From contig NZ_CP009687.1 in the NCBI RefSeq assembly GCF_001042715.1, forward strand, positions 3,649,418-3,713,417: DNA of 64,000 bases, written 5' to 3'. The notes under the pieces are model-generated. The model was not told the origin of the DNA, did no database searches, and worked only from the letters and a program-made list of their open reading frames with translations. A program made the translations under genes and the position numbers. Numbering within the stretch: the first letter of the stretch is position 1; each line of letters begins with the position of its first letter. Positions 18,914-28,434 of this stretch are shown here, in pieces. This DNA comes from Clostridium aceticum. GTDB taxonomy: Bacteria > Bacillota > Clostridia > Peptostreptococcales > Natronincolaceae.

Positions 18914-19333
18914 CTTTCTCATCCCCTTTTTTAAGTATTTTTAGAAACTTTCTTTTTACCAACTATGGGATATGCCCTTGTAAATAGGCCATCTAAGAAG
19001 CTATATTTGTAGCCCTCAGCTGCTAAAAATCATTTATCCAAGTGCATATCTCTATAGAATTCAAGCTTTTATAAATATTTCAAATATTTATATATCACAT
19101 AATTCAACCTTTGTCAACTATAGCGGTATAGTTTTTGTTATTAACTTGTGATAATAAAATAAAATTTCATGTAAATTTATGTATTTATTAAAATGTCTAT
19201 CATTATAGAATACTCCTATTCAACTATAGTCTATTATTGTTTTTTTCAATTAGTAAACATGTTTTTTGTGTGATATTCTATCTAAGTCAAAAGTATTATT
19301 TACTTAAATATATTAATTGAAAGGATTGATTGT
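18914..19333. other. Divergent intergenic region between thioredoxin-like and ABC importer genes
   Basis: This 420-bp, very AT-rich region must hold two divergent promoters. It contains a palindrome with 11-bp arms around one base (19070-19092, core ATAAATATTT) that could bind a regulator. No THI-box or other riboswitch signature is visible. Confidence 0.4.
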
Positions 19334-20470
19334 ATGCGTTTTAAAAAGAAATACTTATTTACTTTGATCTCTTTGTTATTGTTATCTTTATTTTTCGTTG
19401 GATGTACCAGTTCAGATAGTGATTCTACATCAACCAGCAATTCTATTCCGACTATAAACCTAAGCTACTTTAGAAATGACCATCAAATTCCTTTATTTAC
19501 TGCTTTTGCAGAAAGCAAAAACTTTGAAGGTGTAGATAGTTATTTAGAAGCAATTATTGAAAAGGAAAAGTACAAATTAATTACAAATGGAGAAGAAAAA
19601 GCAATCATCGAGGTTATTGTATCTCAAGGGGGAGCAGAATCAACAACAATGTTTGCCCAAGGTAATTTAGATATTGCTTCTTTTTCTATTACCGCAGCGA
19701 TGACAGGAGTTGACAGTGGTGTTCCAATTAAGGTTTTGGCACCAGTACATACTGATGGCCCTGGTCTAGTAATGCATAATGACATTGATGTAAATGGTTG
19801 GGACGAATTTTTAGAATATGTGCAGTCTCAGGATGAGCCTGTGAAAATAGGTTATCATTCACCAACAAGTAGTCCTAAGATTGTGTTTGAAGGTGCTTTA
19901 GCCAGAGCTGACATCAATTATACTATTGATCCTAATAATACAGAGGCAGATATTTTATTAGTTGACCTTCGGTCAGCATCTAATTTCACTTCATCTTTAA
20001 TGAGTGGCGAAGTTGACGGATGGGTAGGTCCATCACCACATCCACAAGTAGCAGCTTTCGAAGGTAATGGTAATTTTGTTATGTCACATAGGGAGTTACC
20101 GCCTGAAGGGTTTTGGGAAGGATTTCCTTGTTGTGTAATCGTTACTTCAGATAAAATGTTGCAAGAACAAAGAGAAATAGTATCTACTATGGTGGAGCTA
20201 ATAACTTATGGTGCAGATTATATTATTAAAAATCCTGAGATTGGAGCCAGCGTATCATCTGACTGGTTAGGCATCCCAATTGAAGCTGCAAGAAATACTA
20301 ATGTTGTCTACACAACAGAACCCTCAGAAAACTTCTTACGTGGTGCTAATACTTATCTTGAAGTTTTAAATGATATAGGTAATTTTAATGACAAATTAAA
20401 AGGAAAAGATATAGAAGAAGCAAAGGATCTACTATTTGATTTTAGTATAATTGAAGAAATATTAAATTAG
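19334..20470 (+). CDS. Substrate-binding lipoprotein of a NitT/TauT-type ABC importer
   Basis: The 378-residue protein begins with a lipoprotein signal peptide (KKK, hydrophobic core, lipobox FVGC with Cys24) and a Ser/Thr/Asp-rich linker. The mature part resembles SsuA/TauA/NMT1-like binding proteins, with segments such as MFAQGNLDIASFSITAAMTG and VDGWVGPSPHPQVAAFEGNG. It would bind its ligand outside the membrane and deliver it to the permease encoded next. The ligand is unknown; nitrate, sulfonates, thiamine precursors and other small organics are all used in this family. AAAGGA precedes the ATG. A long inverted repeat separates it from the permease gene. Confidence 0.85.
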   Translation: MRFKKKYLFTLISLLLLSLFFVGCTSSDSDSTSTSNSIPTINLSYFRNDHQIPLFTAFAESKNFEGVDSYLEAIIEKEKYKLITNGEEKAIIEVIVSQGGAESTTMFAQGNLDIASFSITAAMTGVDSGVPIKVLAPVHTDGPGLVMHNDIDVNGWDEFLEYVQSQDEPVKIGYHSPTSSPKIVFEGALARADINYTIDPNNTEADILLVDLRSASNFTSSLMSGEVDGWVGPSPHPQVAAFEGNGNFVMSHRELPPEGFWEGFPCCVIVTSDKMLQEQREIVSTMVELITYGADYIIKNPEIGASVSSDWLGIPIEAARNTNVVYTTEPSENFLRGANTYLEVLNDIGNFNDKLKGKDIEEAKDLLFDFSIIEEILN

Positions 20471-20520
20471 CTGCAAGCAAAAGAAAGTGTACCTCTATTG
20501 CATATTGGCTTGAAGCTAGA

Positions 20521-20656
20521 AAATTTTAAAAACCACAATATATCATGAGTTTTCTTTAACAACAATTTGATAGATGTTTGCTAGTACTTAAATGCTATTA
20601 CAATATCTAGAAACAAGTTAAAAAGAAAAAGATATATTGTGGTTTTAAAAAAATTT
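20521..20656. repeat. Long inverted repeat inside the ABC importer operon
   Basis: The 16-bp arms AAAACCACAATATATC (near 20529-20544) and GATATATTGTGGTTTT (20631-20646) are perfect complements. Pairing continues weakly inward (TTTTCTTTAAC with GTTAAAAAGAAAA) and outward through A/T runs. The whole 136 bp could fold into one long hairpin. It has no coding capacity. It may be a MITE or an mRNA-processing/attenuation structure between binding-protein and permease genes. Confidence 0.6.
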
Positions 20657-20681
20657 ATAGTATTGAATTGGAGTGTATTTC

Positions 20682-21602
20682 ATGAAAAGTAAAGTTAACG
20701 CATTAGATTTAAAGCATTACAAAACTAATGAAGTCAGTGAAAGCATAAAAAGACCATTAAAATGGAATAGGATTAATATAAAACATAGGTTAATAACTTT
20801 AATCTGTCCTATTATTTTCATTGTATTTTGGCAGTTCTTAGCTGTTAAAATGAATAATCCTGTGGTTTTACCAACCTTCACTTCTGTATTAAGCATTTTA
20901 GTAAACCCTACAGTTTCATTATTAGGTATAGGTTCTTTAGGCTATAATTTATTCATAAGCTTTTTGAGGGTATTCACTGGTTATTTAGCTGCTGTTATTG
21001 TAGCTGTTCCGCTAGGGGTTTTAATGGGTTATAATAATACGATTTATAGGCTTTTAAGTAATTTTCTAGGAATTTTTCGTCCCGTACCACCTTTAGCATG
21101 GGTTCCTCTTGTATTAGCATGGTTTGGTATTACTAGTATGGCTATATTTTTCCCTATAGAATCAGGCCCTGCTTATATTTATTTGAGAAATATTAGATTA
21201 TCTATGGTTTTTATAATATTTATAGGAGGTTTTTTTCCAATACTAACTAGCACCATCTATGGAGTAAGAAATGTTAGAAAAAGTTTAATTGACGCTACGA
21301 TGACTTTAGGTGCAAAAAAGCATCATATACTTCTAAAGGTAATCATTCCTTCAGCTATGCCTTCTATCATTAATGGCCTTAGGACTGGACTGGGAGTAGC
21401 TTGGATGTGTCTAGTTTCTGCAGAAATGCTGCCAGGAAGTATTGCGGGAGTCGGCTATTTAATTACCCATGCATACCAGTTAGCAAGAACAGATGTAGTA
21501 ATAAGTGGCATGATAACAATAGGTATAATAGGGGTTTTATTAGATTCTCTATTTAGGCTATTAGAAGATACTAAATATAAGTGGCAAAAAAATGTACAGT
21601 GA
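20682..21602 (+). CDS. ABC importer permease (SsuC/TauC-like)
   Basis: The 306-residue membrane protein has the BPD_transp_1 fold with the EAA-type loop DATMTLGAKKHHILLKVIIP. The ATG at 20682 is chosen because GGAG stands eight bases upstream; an in-frame GTG at 20673 overlaps that site. Compared with typical family members it has a 40-residue charged N-terminal extension. It also has about 20 extra residues (FPIESGPAYIYLRNIRLS) between the PLAWVPLVLAWFGI segment and the following membrane helix. It works with the ATPase encoded 28 bp downstream. Confidence 0.88.
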   Translation: MKSKVNALDLKHYKTNEVSESIKRPLKWNRINIKHRLITLICPIIFIVFWQFLAVKMNNPVVLPTFTSVLSILVNPTVSLLGIGSLGYNLFISFLRVFTGYLAAVIVAVPLGVLMGYNNTIYRLLSNFLGIFRPVPPLAWVPLVLAWFGITSMAIFFPIESGPAYIYLRNIRLSMVFIIFIGGFFPILTSTIYGVRNVRKSLIDATMTLGAKKHHILLKVIIPSAMPSIINGLRTGLGVAWMCLVSAEMLPGSIAGVGYLITHAYQLARTDVVISGMITIGIIGVLLDSLFRLLEDTKYKWQKNVQ

Positions 21603-21630
21603 TTAATAATAGGAGGGCTTAACTTTACTT

Positions 21631-22377
21631 ATGGAACAACCAATTTTAAGGATTAATGGGATTTATAAAAAATTCGTAACAGAAAAAGGAAATACAATAA
21701 ATGCTTTAGATAAAATAGATATAAATATACAGGAAAACGAATTTATTTGTATATTAGGGCCTTCAGGGTGTGGTAAATCCACTTTACTTAGAATTATTGC
21801 GGGTTTAGAAAAACCTTCAATGGGAGAGGTGTATTATAAAAATCAAGAAATTAAAAAATGTCATAAAGAAATAGGAATGGTATTTCAACAGTATACATTA
21901 TTACCTTGGAGAACCATAATTGAAAATATAGCTCTTGGCTTAGAGATCAATGGAATGGACAAAAAGCAAAGAATAGATAAGGCACGTAAGTATTTAAGTT
22001 TAGTAGGATTAGAAAAATTTGAAACTTCTTTTCCTTATGAGCTATCAGGAGGTATGCAACAAAGAGTTGCTATAGCTAGAGTATTAGCAAATGACTCAAA
22101 TGTTCTTTTAATGGATGAGCCCTTTGGTGCATTGGATGCACATACAAGAGTTCTGCTACAAAGAGAGTTGTTGGAAATATGGAAAAAGAATAAAAAAACA
22201 GTAATATTTGTTACTCATAGTGTAGATGAGTCTATTTATCTAGCAGATAAAATAGTAATTATGTCAAAAAGTCCAGGAAAAATTAAGAAAATTATAGATG
22301 TCAACATAGAAAGACCTAGGGAAAGATCAAATATAGCGTTTGGGAAGTTAAGTACAGAGCTTTTTGATATGCTATAG
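21631..22377 (+). CDS. ABC importer ATP-binding protein (SsuB/TauB-like)
   Basis: The 248-residue ATPase has Walker A GPSGCGKST, Q-loop FQQYTLLPW, signature LSGGMQQRVAIARVLA, Walker B VLLMDEPFGALD and the switch histidine VTHSVDES. It powers the importer encoded by the two preceding genes. The GGAGGG site is about 14 bases from the ATG, longer than usual, with no closer start codon. The C-terminal tail after the ATPase core is short. A hairpin follows about 90 bp downstream. Confidence 0.92.
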   Translation: MEQPILRINGIYKKFVTEKGNTINALDKIDINIQENEFICILGPSGCGKSTLLRIIAGLEKPSMGEVYYKNQEIKKCHKEIGMVFQQYTLLPWRTIIENIALGLEINGMDKKQRIDKARKYLSLVGLEKFETSFPYELSGGMQQRVAIARVLANDSNVLLMDEPFGALDAHTRVLLQRELLEIWKKNKKTVIFVTHSVDESIYLADKIVIMSKSPGKIKKIIDVNIERPRERSNIAFGKLSTELFDML

Positions 22378-22463
22378 GAATTGCCACAAAATTATAAGTA
22401 ATTTGGGATGGGGTGTGGAGGTTTTAGTGTTGCACCTAAGAAAAATCGATTACTTGACAAAAT

Positions 22464-22506
22464 AATAAGCAGTTAATGGAGCATTCTTTTTCATTAACTG
22501 CTTATT
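22464..22506 (+). terminator. Hairpin after the ABC importer operon
   Basis: AATAAGCAGTTAATG and CATTAACTGCTTATT are perfect 15-bp arms around a 13-nt loop. The tract after the hairpin is only weakly T-rich, so it may act in both directions between the converging genes. Confidence 0.55.
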
Positions 22507-22579
22507 TAATGGGATGGGCTTTATAAACCTTTTTCAATAGTAACACAACCAGTCATGATTCATCATGACGCCTTCTCAC

Positions 22580-23179
22580 CTACTTAAATATCTTCACTCT
22601 TTCTTCTATTGCTTGAAATTCCTTTTCTCCTGCTGCTGCAATTGGTTTTCCAAAGGGAAGCTGTGCCATGAGTTTCCAATGACTCGGTATATCCCATGTC
22701 TTTCTAACCTCTTCATCAATAAGAGGGTTATAATGCTGTAGAGAAGCACCAAATCCTTCAACCTCTAAAGATGTCCAAATAATATACTGAAGTATTCCTG
22801 AGGCTTGTTGCGACCAGATTAAGAAATTTTCTTTATAGAGGGGAAATTGTTCTTGCAGATCTCCTACGACCTTTTGATCTTCAAAAAACAAAACCGACCC
22901 ATAACCATTACGAAAACTATTAATTTTTTCTTCTGTTTTAGGAAAGTTTTTTTCAGAAACAGTTTCCTGCAAAGTTTTTTTTACTATATCCCATAACCGA
23001 TCATGTTGCTCCCCTAGTAGAAGTACCGCTCTCCCACTTTGAGAATTAAATGCTGAGGGGGTATGCTTCACTGCATATTCAATCACTTCTGCTATTCTTT
23101 CATCAGAAACAACCGCTTCCTTAGCAATGCCATAAATAGACCGACGATTTTTAATCGATGTATAAAAATCTTTACTCAT
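22580..23179 (-). CDS. Nitroreductase-family flavoprotein
   Basis: The 199-residue protein has the nitroreductase-family opening SIKNRRSIYGI, the FMN-phosphate region HTPSAFNSQSGRAVLLLG and the later segment WSQQASGILQYIIWTSLEVEG. Members use FMN and NAD(P)H to reduce nitro groups, quinones or flavins. The ATG at 23179 has an ideal GGAGGG site. An upstream in-frame ATG would add 18 residues without family similarity. It is a single gene with no obvious partner. The substrate cannot be read from sequence. Confidence 0.9.
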   Translation of the reverse strand: MSKDFYTSIKNRRSIYGIAKEAVVSDERIAEVIEYAVKHTPSAFNSQSGRAVLLLGEQHDRLWDIVKKTLQETVSEKNFPKTEEKINSFRNGYGSVLFFEDQKVVGDLQEQFPLYKENFLIWSQQASGILQYIIWTSLEVEGFGASLQHYNPLIDEEVRKTWDIPSHWKLMAQLPFGKPIAAAGEKEFQAIEERVKIFK

Positions 23180-23374
23180 TTTATCCCTCCAAACTTTATT
23201 TGTCCCTATAGCTCTACTTATTTCTTTACCCATTATATGTTTTCTTATTCATAGACAGCTTCTTCTAAAGCTTTTAATTTCTAAAGGATAAAAACCTTGC
23301 CTTATACCTCTCTGCTTTAAAGCAGGGATTTTACGTTAAATTTAGTAAAAAAACAAGTGGTTTTCAACTGTTGC

Positions 23375-26300
23375 TTAGCAGCTTGAAGAAAGGGGTTTTG
23401 TCTTTTTATTTGATCGTTTTGTTTTATGTTCCTCCAGGATTGAATACATGGTAGGTACCACCACTAAGGTTAATAGGGTAGCCATACACAAACCACTAAT
23501 TAAGGCAATTCCTAAAGGAGCGAAAAACGCTTCTTTTAACGTAATAGGTAAAATCCCCCCGGCAGTTGTAATAGTGGTTGCTAATACAGGCAAGAACCTT
23601 GTTTTCCCTGTCTCAAGAATGGCTTCCCTTGTGTCATATCCGGTTCCCCTGAGGTAATTGATGTAGTCCACTAAAACAATGGCATCATTTACCGCAATCC
23701 CCACCAAAGCAACCAACCCCACAAAGGCCACAAAACCAAACTTATTACCCGTAATAAGTAATCCCGGCATAACACCTATCAGTGCCATGGGTACAGTAAA
23801 TAAAATGATCAAAGGTTGTGTTAAGGAATTGAATTGAATCGCTAATATAATATATACCAAAATAGCTGCAAGAATCATGTTATTCATCATATCTTCAAAG
23901 GATTCTCCCATTTCCTCCATCTCTCCTCCAAACTCCAATACTACCCCTTGAGGCATAGAATAATCTTTTATTTCCTCTTTAAACTTATTAATGACTTCAA
24001 CTGCTGTTACTCTTTCGGCATCAATTTCTCCCGAAACCGCTATTCTCCTTTTACCATCTTCGTGGGATATATTCATAATACTTTCGGTTTCTACGATCTC
24101 TGCTACCTGTGAAAAAGGGACAGCCTCTCCCCTAGGTGTATAGAAAAAGATTTTTTCTATATCCCGTACGGTTCTAAGTCGATCCTTTGAGGTTCGAATA
24201 ATAACATCTATTTCATCTTGATTTTCTCTAAAAGTTGTGGCCTTAATTCCATGAATCACATTCCTTATAGACAGGGCTATGGACATATTGTCTAACCCTA
24301 GTGTAGATGCCTTAGCTTGATTCACTCTTACCTGTAATTCTGGCATTCCCTCACCTATACTGGTTTTTATGTCCCTTGCCCCTTCTAGCGACTTTAGAAT
24401 CTCAGCAAAGTCCCTTGCGGTATTTTCTAAATCCTCTAGATTTTCTCCTTTTATTTTCAAATAGATAGGAGCACCTGTTGGTGGTCCTGCCTCTAATTCA
24501 ATAACCTTTATTTCAGCCCCTGCAATTTTTCTTACATGACTTCTAATTTCACTTGCAATCTGCACACTAGTCCTTTCTCTATGGACTTCTTCCTTCAATT
24601 CTACAATAATTCTTCCTTTGTTAGGCATATCAGGACCCTCCACAGTAAAGTCAGACCATATATCCGTCCCCTCATCACCTACATAAGAAACAAAGTGATT
24701 GATTTCATTTATGTTAAACAAGTACTTTTCTACTTCCTCAACGATCTCTAAAGTTTCCTCTAGGTTACTTCCTTGTGGTGTGCTAATCTCTACGTAAAAG
24801 CTAGGCATATCTTCTTCTCCAAACATTTCAACCTTCAGTATACCTAGTGGAATTAAACCTATACTTATGATAAAAGCTAAAAAAATCATTCCTATAAACA
24901 GCAGTTTTCTTTTCGTTGTTGTAATAACCCAGCCCAGACATTTTTGATAATAACTAATTACTTTACTCTCTTCATGTCCACCTTTAAATTTAAACTGCTT
25001 AAGAAACATAATAAATCCAAAGACTACAGCCATTGTAATGGATAGCATACCATACTGTTTTACACCCTCTTGACTCCAATCCTTAAAGGCAATCAAGGAT
25101 AAAACAAAGACAAAAACTACAGAAATCCATTTTATGTAATTTTGCTTTTTAAATCCTTCAGACTTTGTTTTATGACTTCTATGGGTCTTGATCATCCCCG
25201 CACAAATCGAGGGAGCTATGGTAATTGCCATAAAAAACGAGGCGGTCAAGGTGAAGATGACTGTCAAGGGAATAGGACGTATAAATTCACCCATTATTCC
25301 AGAGGTTAAGGACAAAGGAAAAAAGGCTGCCAATGTTGTCAATGTAGATGCCATAATAGCAGGAGCCACCTGATTGGTACCTACTTCCGCCGCTAACTTT
25401 GAAGATAATCCTTTAAATCTCAGTCGATCTATATTTTCCATAACTACAATAGCATTGTCCACCAGCATGCCTACTGCTAAAACAAGGGAAAACATGGTGA
25501 TCTCGTTTAAAGTCATTCCTGACACTTTCATCAGTCCAAAGGCTGTAAAGATAGAGAGGGGAATAACAAAGGCTACAATTAACGACTCTTTAAATCCTAT
25601 AAAAAGAAATAATACCACGATGACCAACAACAACCCTGATTTTGCATTATCAGTGACAGAACCCAGTTGCGAAGCTACATAGTGGGCTTTGTCAGATACC
25701 AGCTCTAGTGTCATATCGCTGGGATATAAACCTTCTTGATGTTCATTTAGTCTCTTTAAGATAGCGTCTTTAACTATAATATCATCGGCAGATTCTTTTT
25801 TCTTGACAGAGATTGCAATGGCATTTTCAATATAAGGTTCTTCTTCTGATAGTACAGGTTTTCTTACAAATTTTTTTACATCCTCATAACCATCCTCTAT
25901 CATGGCAATGTCTCTCAAATGAACCTTTCCGTTTCCCAAGTCCTTAATAATTACACTTCCTAATTCTTCTACTTTTTCAAATCTTCCTATTGTACGGACA
26001 TTATAGTGTATTTCATTTAGCTTAATATCCCCACCTGGAAGGTTTACATTGGACTGTATGAGGGCATTTTTAATATCCTGTAAAGAAATATTGTACACTG
26101 ATAGTTTTTGCGGATCTACAATAACCCTAATTTCTCTTTTTATATCTCCTACCAGCGCTACTTCAGTAACACCCTCCACTGATTCAATCAAATTTTTTAT
26201 TTTTTCAGCACTTTCCTGAATTTCTAATGTTTCACGATTTCCCCTTAAAGTAAACACCAATACAGGACTTTCCCCTGTTTTCATATCCATCACCCTTGGT

Positions 26301-26731
26301 GTTTCTACATCTACAGGTAATGTATCACTTATATCTAAAATCTTTTCTCTTGTTTCTCTAACTTTTTCCTGTATATCACTACCGGAATCAAATTCTATGA
26401 ATATGGTAGACTGTCCAAAGGTAGATCCCGATGTAATTCTTCTAACATCTGTCAGTTCCTCCAGCTTTTTTTCTATAGGATCTGTCACCAGTGATTCCAC
26501 TTCCTCTGGAGAAGCTCCTATATAAGTTGTTTGTACCACTGCAAAGGGGATAGTGACTTTTGGCTGTGCTTCCCTCTGTAATCCAGAGTATTGCGTGATT
26601 CCCCAGAAAAAAATAATTATAATCAATAAGTAAGTAACCCTATATCTATTGATAAAAAAAGCAGACCATCTTCCTAGGAAATTTTTCTTTTGGGAAAGCT
26701 CTGGTATATCCTTCTTGTTTTTATCCTCCAT
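23375..26731 (-). CDS. RND-family efflux transporter permease
   Basis: The 1118-residue protein is an AcrB-like RND pump. It has TM1 (about 34-50), a first porter region, TM2-6 with the TM4 motif GMLVDNAIVVMENI, a second porter region and a last membrane block with GIAVNDAIVLVDYINYLR. It is about 80 residues longer than usual. Two additional hydrophobic stretches (about 534-549 and 561-577) lie in the linker between the halves. The ATG at 26731 has AGGGGGG seven bases upstream. It follows its membrane fusion protein by 14 bp. No outer-membrane factor gene is present, as expected for a single-membrane cell. Confidence 0.92.
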   Translation of the reverse strand: MEDKNKKDIPELSQKKNFLGRWSAFFINRYRVTYLLIIIIFFWGITQYSGLQREAQPKVTIPFAVVQTTYIGASPEEVESLVTDPIEKKLEELTDVRRITSGSTFGQSTIFIEFDSGSDIQEKVRETREKILDISDTLPVDVETPRVMDMKTGESPVLVFTLRGNRETLEIQESAEKIKNLIESVEGVTEVALVGDIKREIRVIVDPQKLSVYNISLQDIKNALIQSNVNLPGGDIKLNEIHYNVRTIGRFEKVEELGSVIIKDLGNGKVHLRDIAMIEDGYEDVKKFVRKPVLSEEEPYIENAIAISVKKKESADDIIVKDAILKRLNEHQEGLYPSDMTLELVSDKAHYVASQLGSVTDNAKSGLLLVIVVLFLFIGFKESLIVAFVIPLSIFTAFGLMKVSGMTLNEITMFSLVLAVGMLVDNAIVVMENIDRLRFKGLSSKLAAEVGTNQVAPAIMASTLTTLAAFFPLSLTSGIMGEFIRPIPLTVIFTLTASFFMAITIAPSICAGMIKTHRSHKTKSEGFKKQNYIKWISVVFVFVLSLIAFKDWSQEGVKQYGMLSITMAVVFGFIMFLKQFKFKGGHEESKVISYYQKCLGWVITTTKRKLLFIGMIFLAFIISIGLIPLGILKVEMFGEEDMPSFYVEISTPQGSNLEETLEIVEEVEKYLFNINEINHFVSYVGDEGTDIWSDFTVEGPDMPNKGRIIVELKEEVHRERTSVQIASEIRSHVRKIAGAEIKVIELEAGPPTGAPIYLKIKGENLEDLENTARDFAEILKSLEGARDIKTSIGEGMPELQVRVNQAKASTLGLDNMSIALSIRNVIHGIKATTFRENQDEIDVIIRTSKDRLRTVRDIEKIFFYTPRGEAVPFSQVAEIVETESIMNISHEDGKRRIAVSGEIDAERVTAVEVINKFKEEIKDYSMPQGVVLEFGGEMEEMGESFEDMMNNMILAAILVYIILAIQFNSLTQPLIILFTVPMALIGVMPGLLITGNKFGFVAFVGLVALVGIAVNDAIVLVDYINYLRGTGYDTREAILETGKTRFLPVLATTITTAGGILPITLKEAFFAPLGIALISGLCMATLLTLVVVPTMYSILEEHKTKRSNKKTKPLSSSC

Positions 26732-26745
26732 CAATTTGCCCCCCT

Positions 26746-28035
26746 TTACCTGTGATCTTCGGTTATAAATACTTCTTCACCCTCTGATACATACTCTTTC
26801 CCTTTAATAATTAGCTGTTGTCCTTCCTTCAGGCCTTCTTTCACTTCTACATATTTCCCATTATCAATGCCAATTGTCAACGGAAAAGTTTTTACAATAT
26901 TATCTTCCACAATATAAGCAAAATATTGACCTTTATCTATTTTTAGATGTTTTCTTGGAAGGACAATGATATCTTCACTTCGTTCTAAATCTACAACAGC
27001 TTCTGCAAACATTCCCGGTCTGATCCTACCCTCTTTATTTTCTATTTCAATACTAACAGGATAGGTAAATGTTCTTCCCTCTGTTACAGGGGTAATTTTG
27101 GTAATCCTTCCTTTAAAGGATTCCTTCCCTGCTGCTGCAATATTTACTTCTATTTCTTCATCTATCTGTACTTTGTTAATAAAAGTCTCTGGTACATAAA
27201 TATCTAAAACTACTGTATCAATATTTACAATAACAAAAGAGGGCACAGTATTTCCTGTGATTTCTCCTTTTTCAATACTTCTCGATGCTACAACTCCCTT
27301 GATAGGGCTGGTAACATTTAAATCCTCCAGCGTTTCTTTGGCATTTTTTAATTGAATCAATAGAGCATCTCTAGCTGCAACTGCTTGTTGTAGTTGATTT
27401 TTTGCGTTTTCTATATTTTCCTTCAAAATTGACCCTACTAAAAGCTCATGATTTCTCCTACTTGCTTCATAGTTTAGTTTTGTTTGTTCATAGGCTAGTT
27501 TTACTTGATCATACTGCTGCCTAGAGACAGCCCCTGCATCATAGAGTTTATTCATATCTTCATAGTTTTTTTGTGCATCCTCATATAATACCTTCAAAAG
27601 ATTGATGGTATCTTCTGACTGATTTTTTTGGTTTTCTCTCATGCTTCCTTCTGCCATTGATACTCCTATAGAAGCAGTATCAATAGAGATTTCTGCTGCC
27701 TTTACCTGGTTGTTTAGCTGGGCAATGGTATGTTCAACATTCCTTTTATCCATAATAAACAATAGATCTCCCTGCTGCACCTCGTCACCTACATCAAAGA
27801 AAATTTCTCCTACTTCTCCAAAAGATTTTGCCATGACACTTACCTGATTTTTCGCCTTAATCTCTCCTGAATAAACTTCTATCTTGCTTATATCTCCTTT
27901 TGCAACTTTTTGTACTTCTACATATACTAGATCTTTTTCTACGTCAGTGGGCTTTGTATTGTTGCATCCTGTCGATATAATTAATACAACAAACATGATT
28001 AAACTTAACCACACATAATTCTTGGAAGTTTTCAT
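26746..28035 (-). CDS. RND efflux membrane-fusion lipoprotein (HlyD/AcrA type)
   Basis: The 429-residue protein starts with a lipoprotein signal (lipobox ISTGC, Cys24). It then has a first barrel/lipoyl half (VSVMAKSFGEVGEIFFDVGD with QQGDLLFIMD), a long coiled-coil hairpin (about 95-240) and the return lipoyl half (LNVTSPIKGVVASRSIEKGE). Beta-barrel and membrane-proximal domains complete it. It is anchored outside the cytoplasmic membrane and joins the RND permease encoded 14 bp downstream. The ribosome site is weak (AGAGTG). Substrates are unknown. Confidence 0.92.
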   Translation of the reverse strand: MKTSKNYVWLSLIMFVVLIISTGCNNTKPTDVEKDLVYVEVQKVAKGDISKIEVYSGEIKAKNQVSVMAKSFGEVGEIFFDVGDEVQQGDLLFIMDKRNVEHTIAQLNNQVKAAEISIDTASIGVSMAEGSMRENQKNQSEDTINLLKVLYEDAQKNYEDMNKLYDAGAVSRQQYDQVKLAYEQTKLNYEASRRNHELLVGSILKENIENAKNQLQQAVAARDALLIQLKNAKETLEDLNVTSPIKGVVASRSIEKGEITGNTVPSFVIVNIDTVVLDIYVPETFINKVQIDEEIEVNIAAAGKESFKGRITKITPVTEGRTFTYPVSIEIENKEGRIRPGMFAEAVVDLERSEDIIVLPRKHLKIDKGQYFAYIVEDNIVKTFPLTIGIDNGKYVEVKEGLKEGQQLIIKGKEYVSEGEEVFITEDHR

Positions 28036-28185
28036 CTTACACTCTGGTTTCTATAGCCTAGACACTATAAAATACTGCTGTGTAAATTTTTCACAGGCTA
28101 AACCAGAACTTTCACCTACCTTTCCTTTAATTTTTTATAATTGAAGCAGTCCTGTATATAGATTTACTCCATTATACTTGAATTT

Positions 28186-28305
28186 CATTAGCGTTAATTT
28201 ACACCATAATTTGTCATCCTGAGGGGAGCAAAGCGGAGTCGAAGGATCCTAGTATTAGCAAAATGACAGTTTCAGAGAATTTTGATAATAATTATATATG
28301 CTAAT
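28186..28305. mobile_element. MITE-like element, copy B
   Basis: It starts CATTAGCGTTAA and contains CCATAATTTGTCATCCT, GAGCAAAGCGGAGTCGAAGG and GTATTAGCA, matching copies A and C. The right end is degraded (ATGCTAAT) and only 5 bp (AATTT) are repeated at both borders, so a clean target duplication is not visible. Confidence 0.6.
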
Positions 28306-28379
28306 AATTTACAAATACCTCTATCTTTTTTATACCTGATTCACTATCTATAATCAAGTTATATTTTTCCAAAATACAA

Positions 28380-28424
28380 ACTCGTAGAGGAGGCAGCACT
28401 AAAAACTGCTATCCATCTACGAGT
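28380..28424 (-). terminator. Terminator of the second chemoreceptor gene
   Basis: ACTCGTAGA and TCTACGAGT form the outer stem and GCAG/CTGC an inner one. On the minus strand it is followed by TTTGTATTTT. It begins 10 bp after the stop codon. Confidence 0.65.
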
Positions 28425-28434
28425 AATGATCATT

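Larger units (their letters stand above)
28036..28434. other. Intergenic region with a MITE-like copy and a terminator
   Basis: The 399 bp hold the leader of the fusion-protein gene, MITE-like copy B (28186-28305) and the terminator of the chemoreceptor gene (28380-28424). No gene is seen. Confidence 0.6.

Noticed and set aside
18914-19333. THI-box or other riboswitch upstream of the ABC importer
   Set aside because: No CTGAGA-type thiamine motif or other known aptamer core was found in the leader.
23309-23328. Palindrome CTGCTTTAAAGCAG as an IS200/IS605 end
   Set aside because: There is no transposase or TnpB remnant nearby. It is a 14-bp palindrome of a common kind and may only be a weak transcript end for the RND operon.
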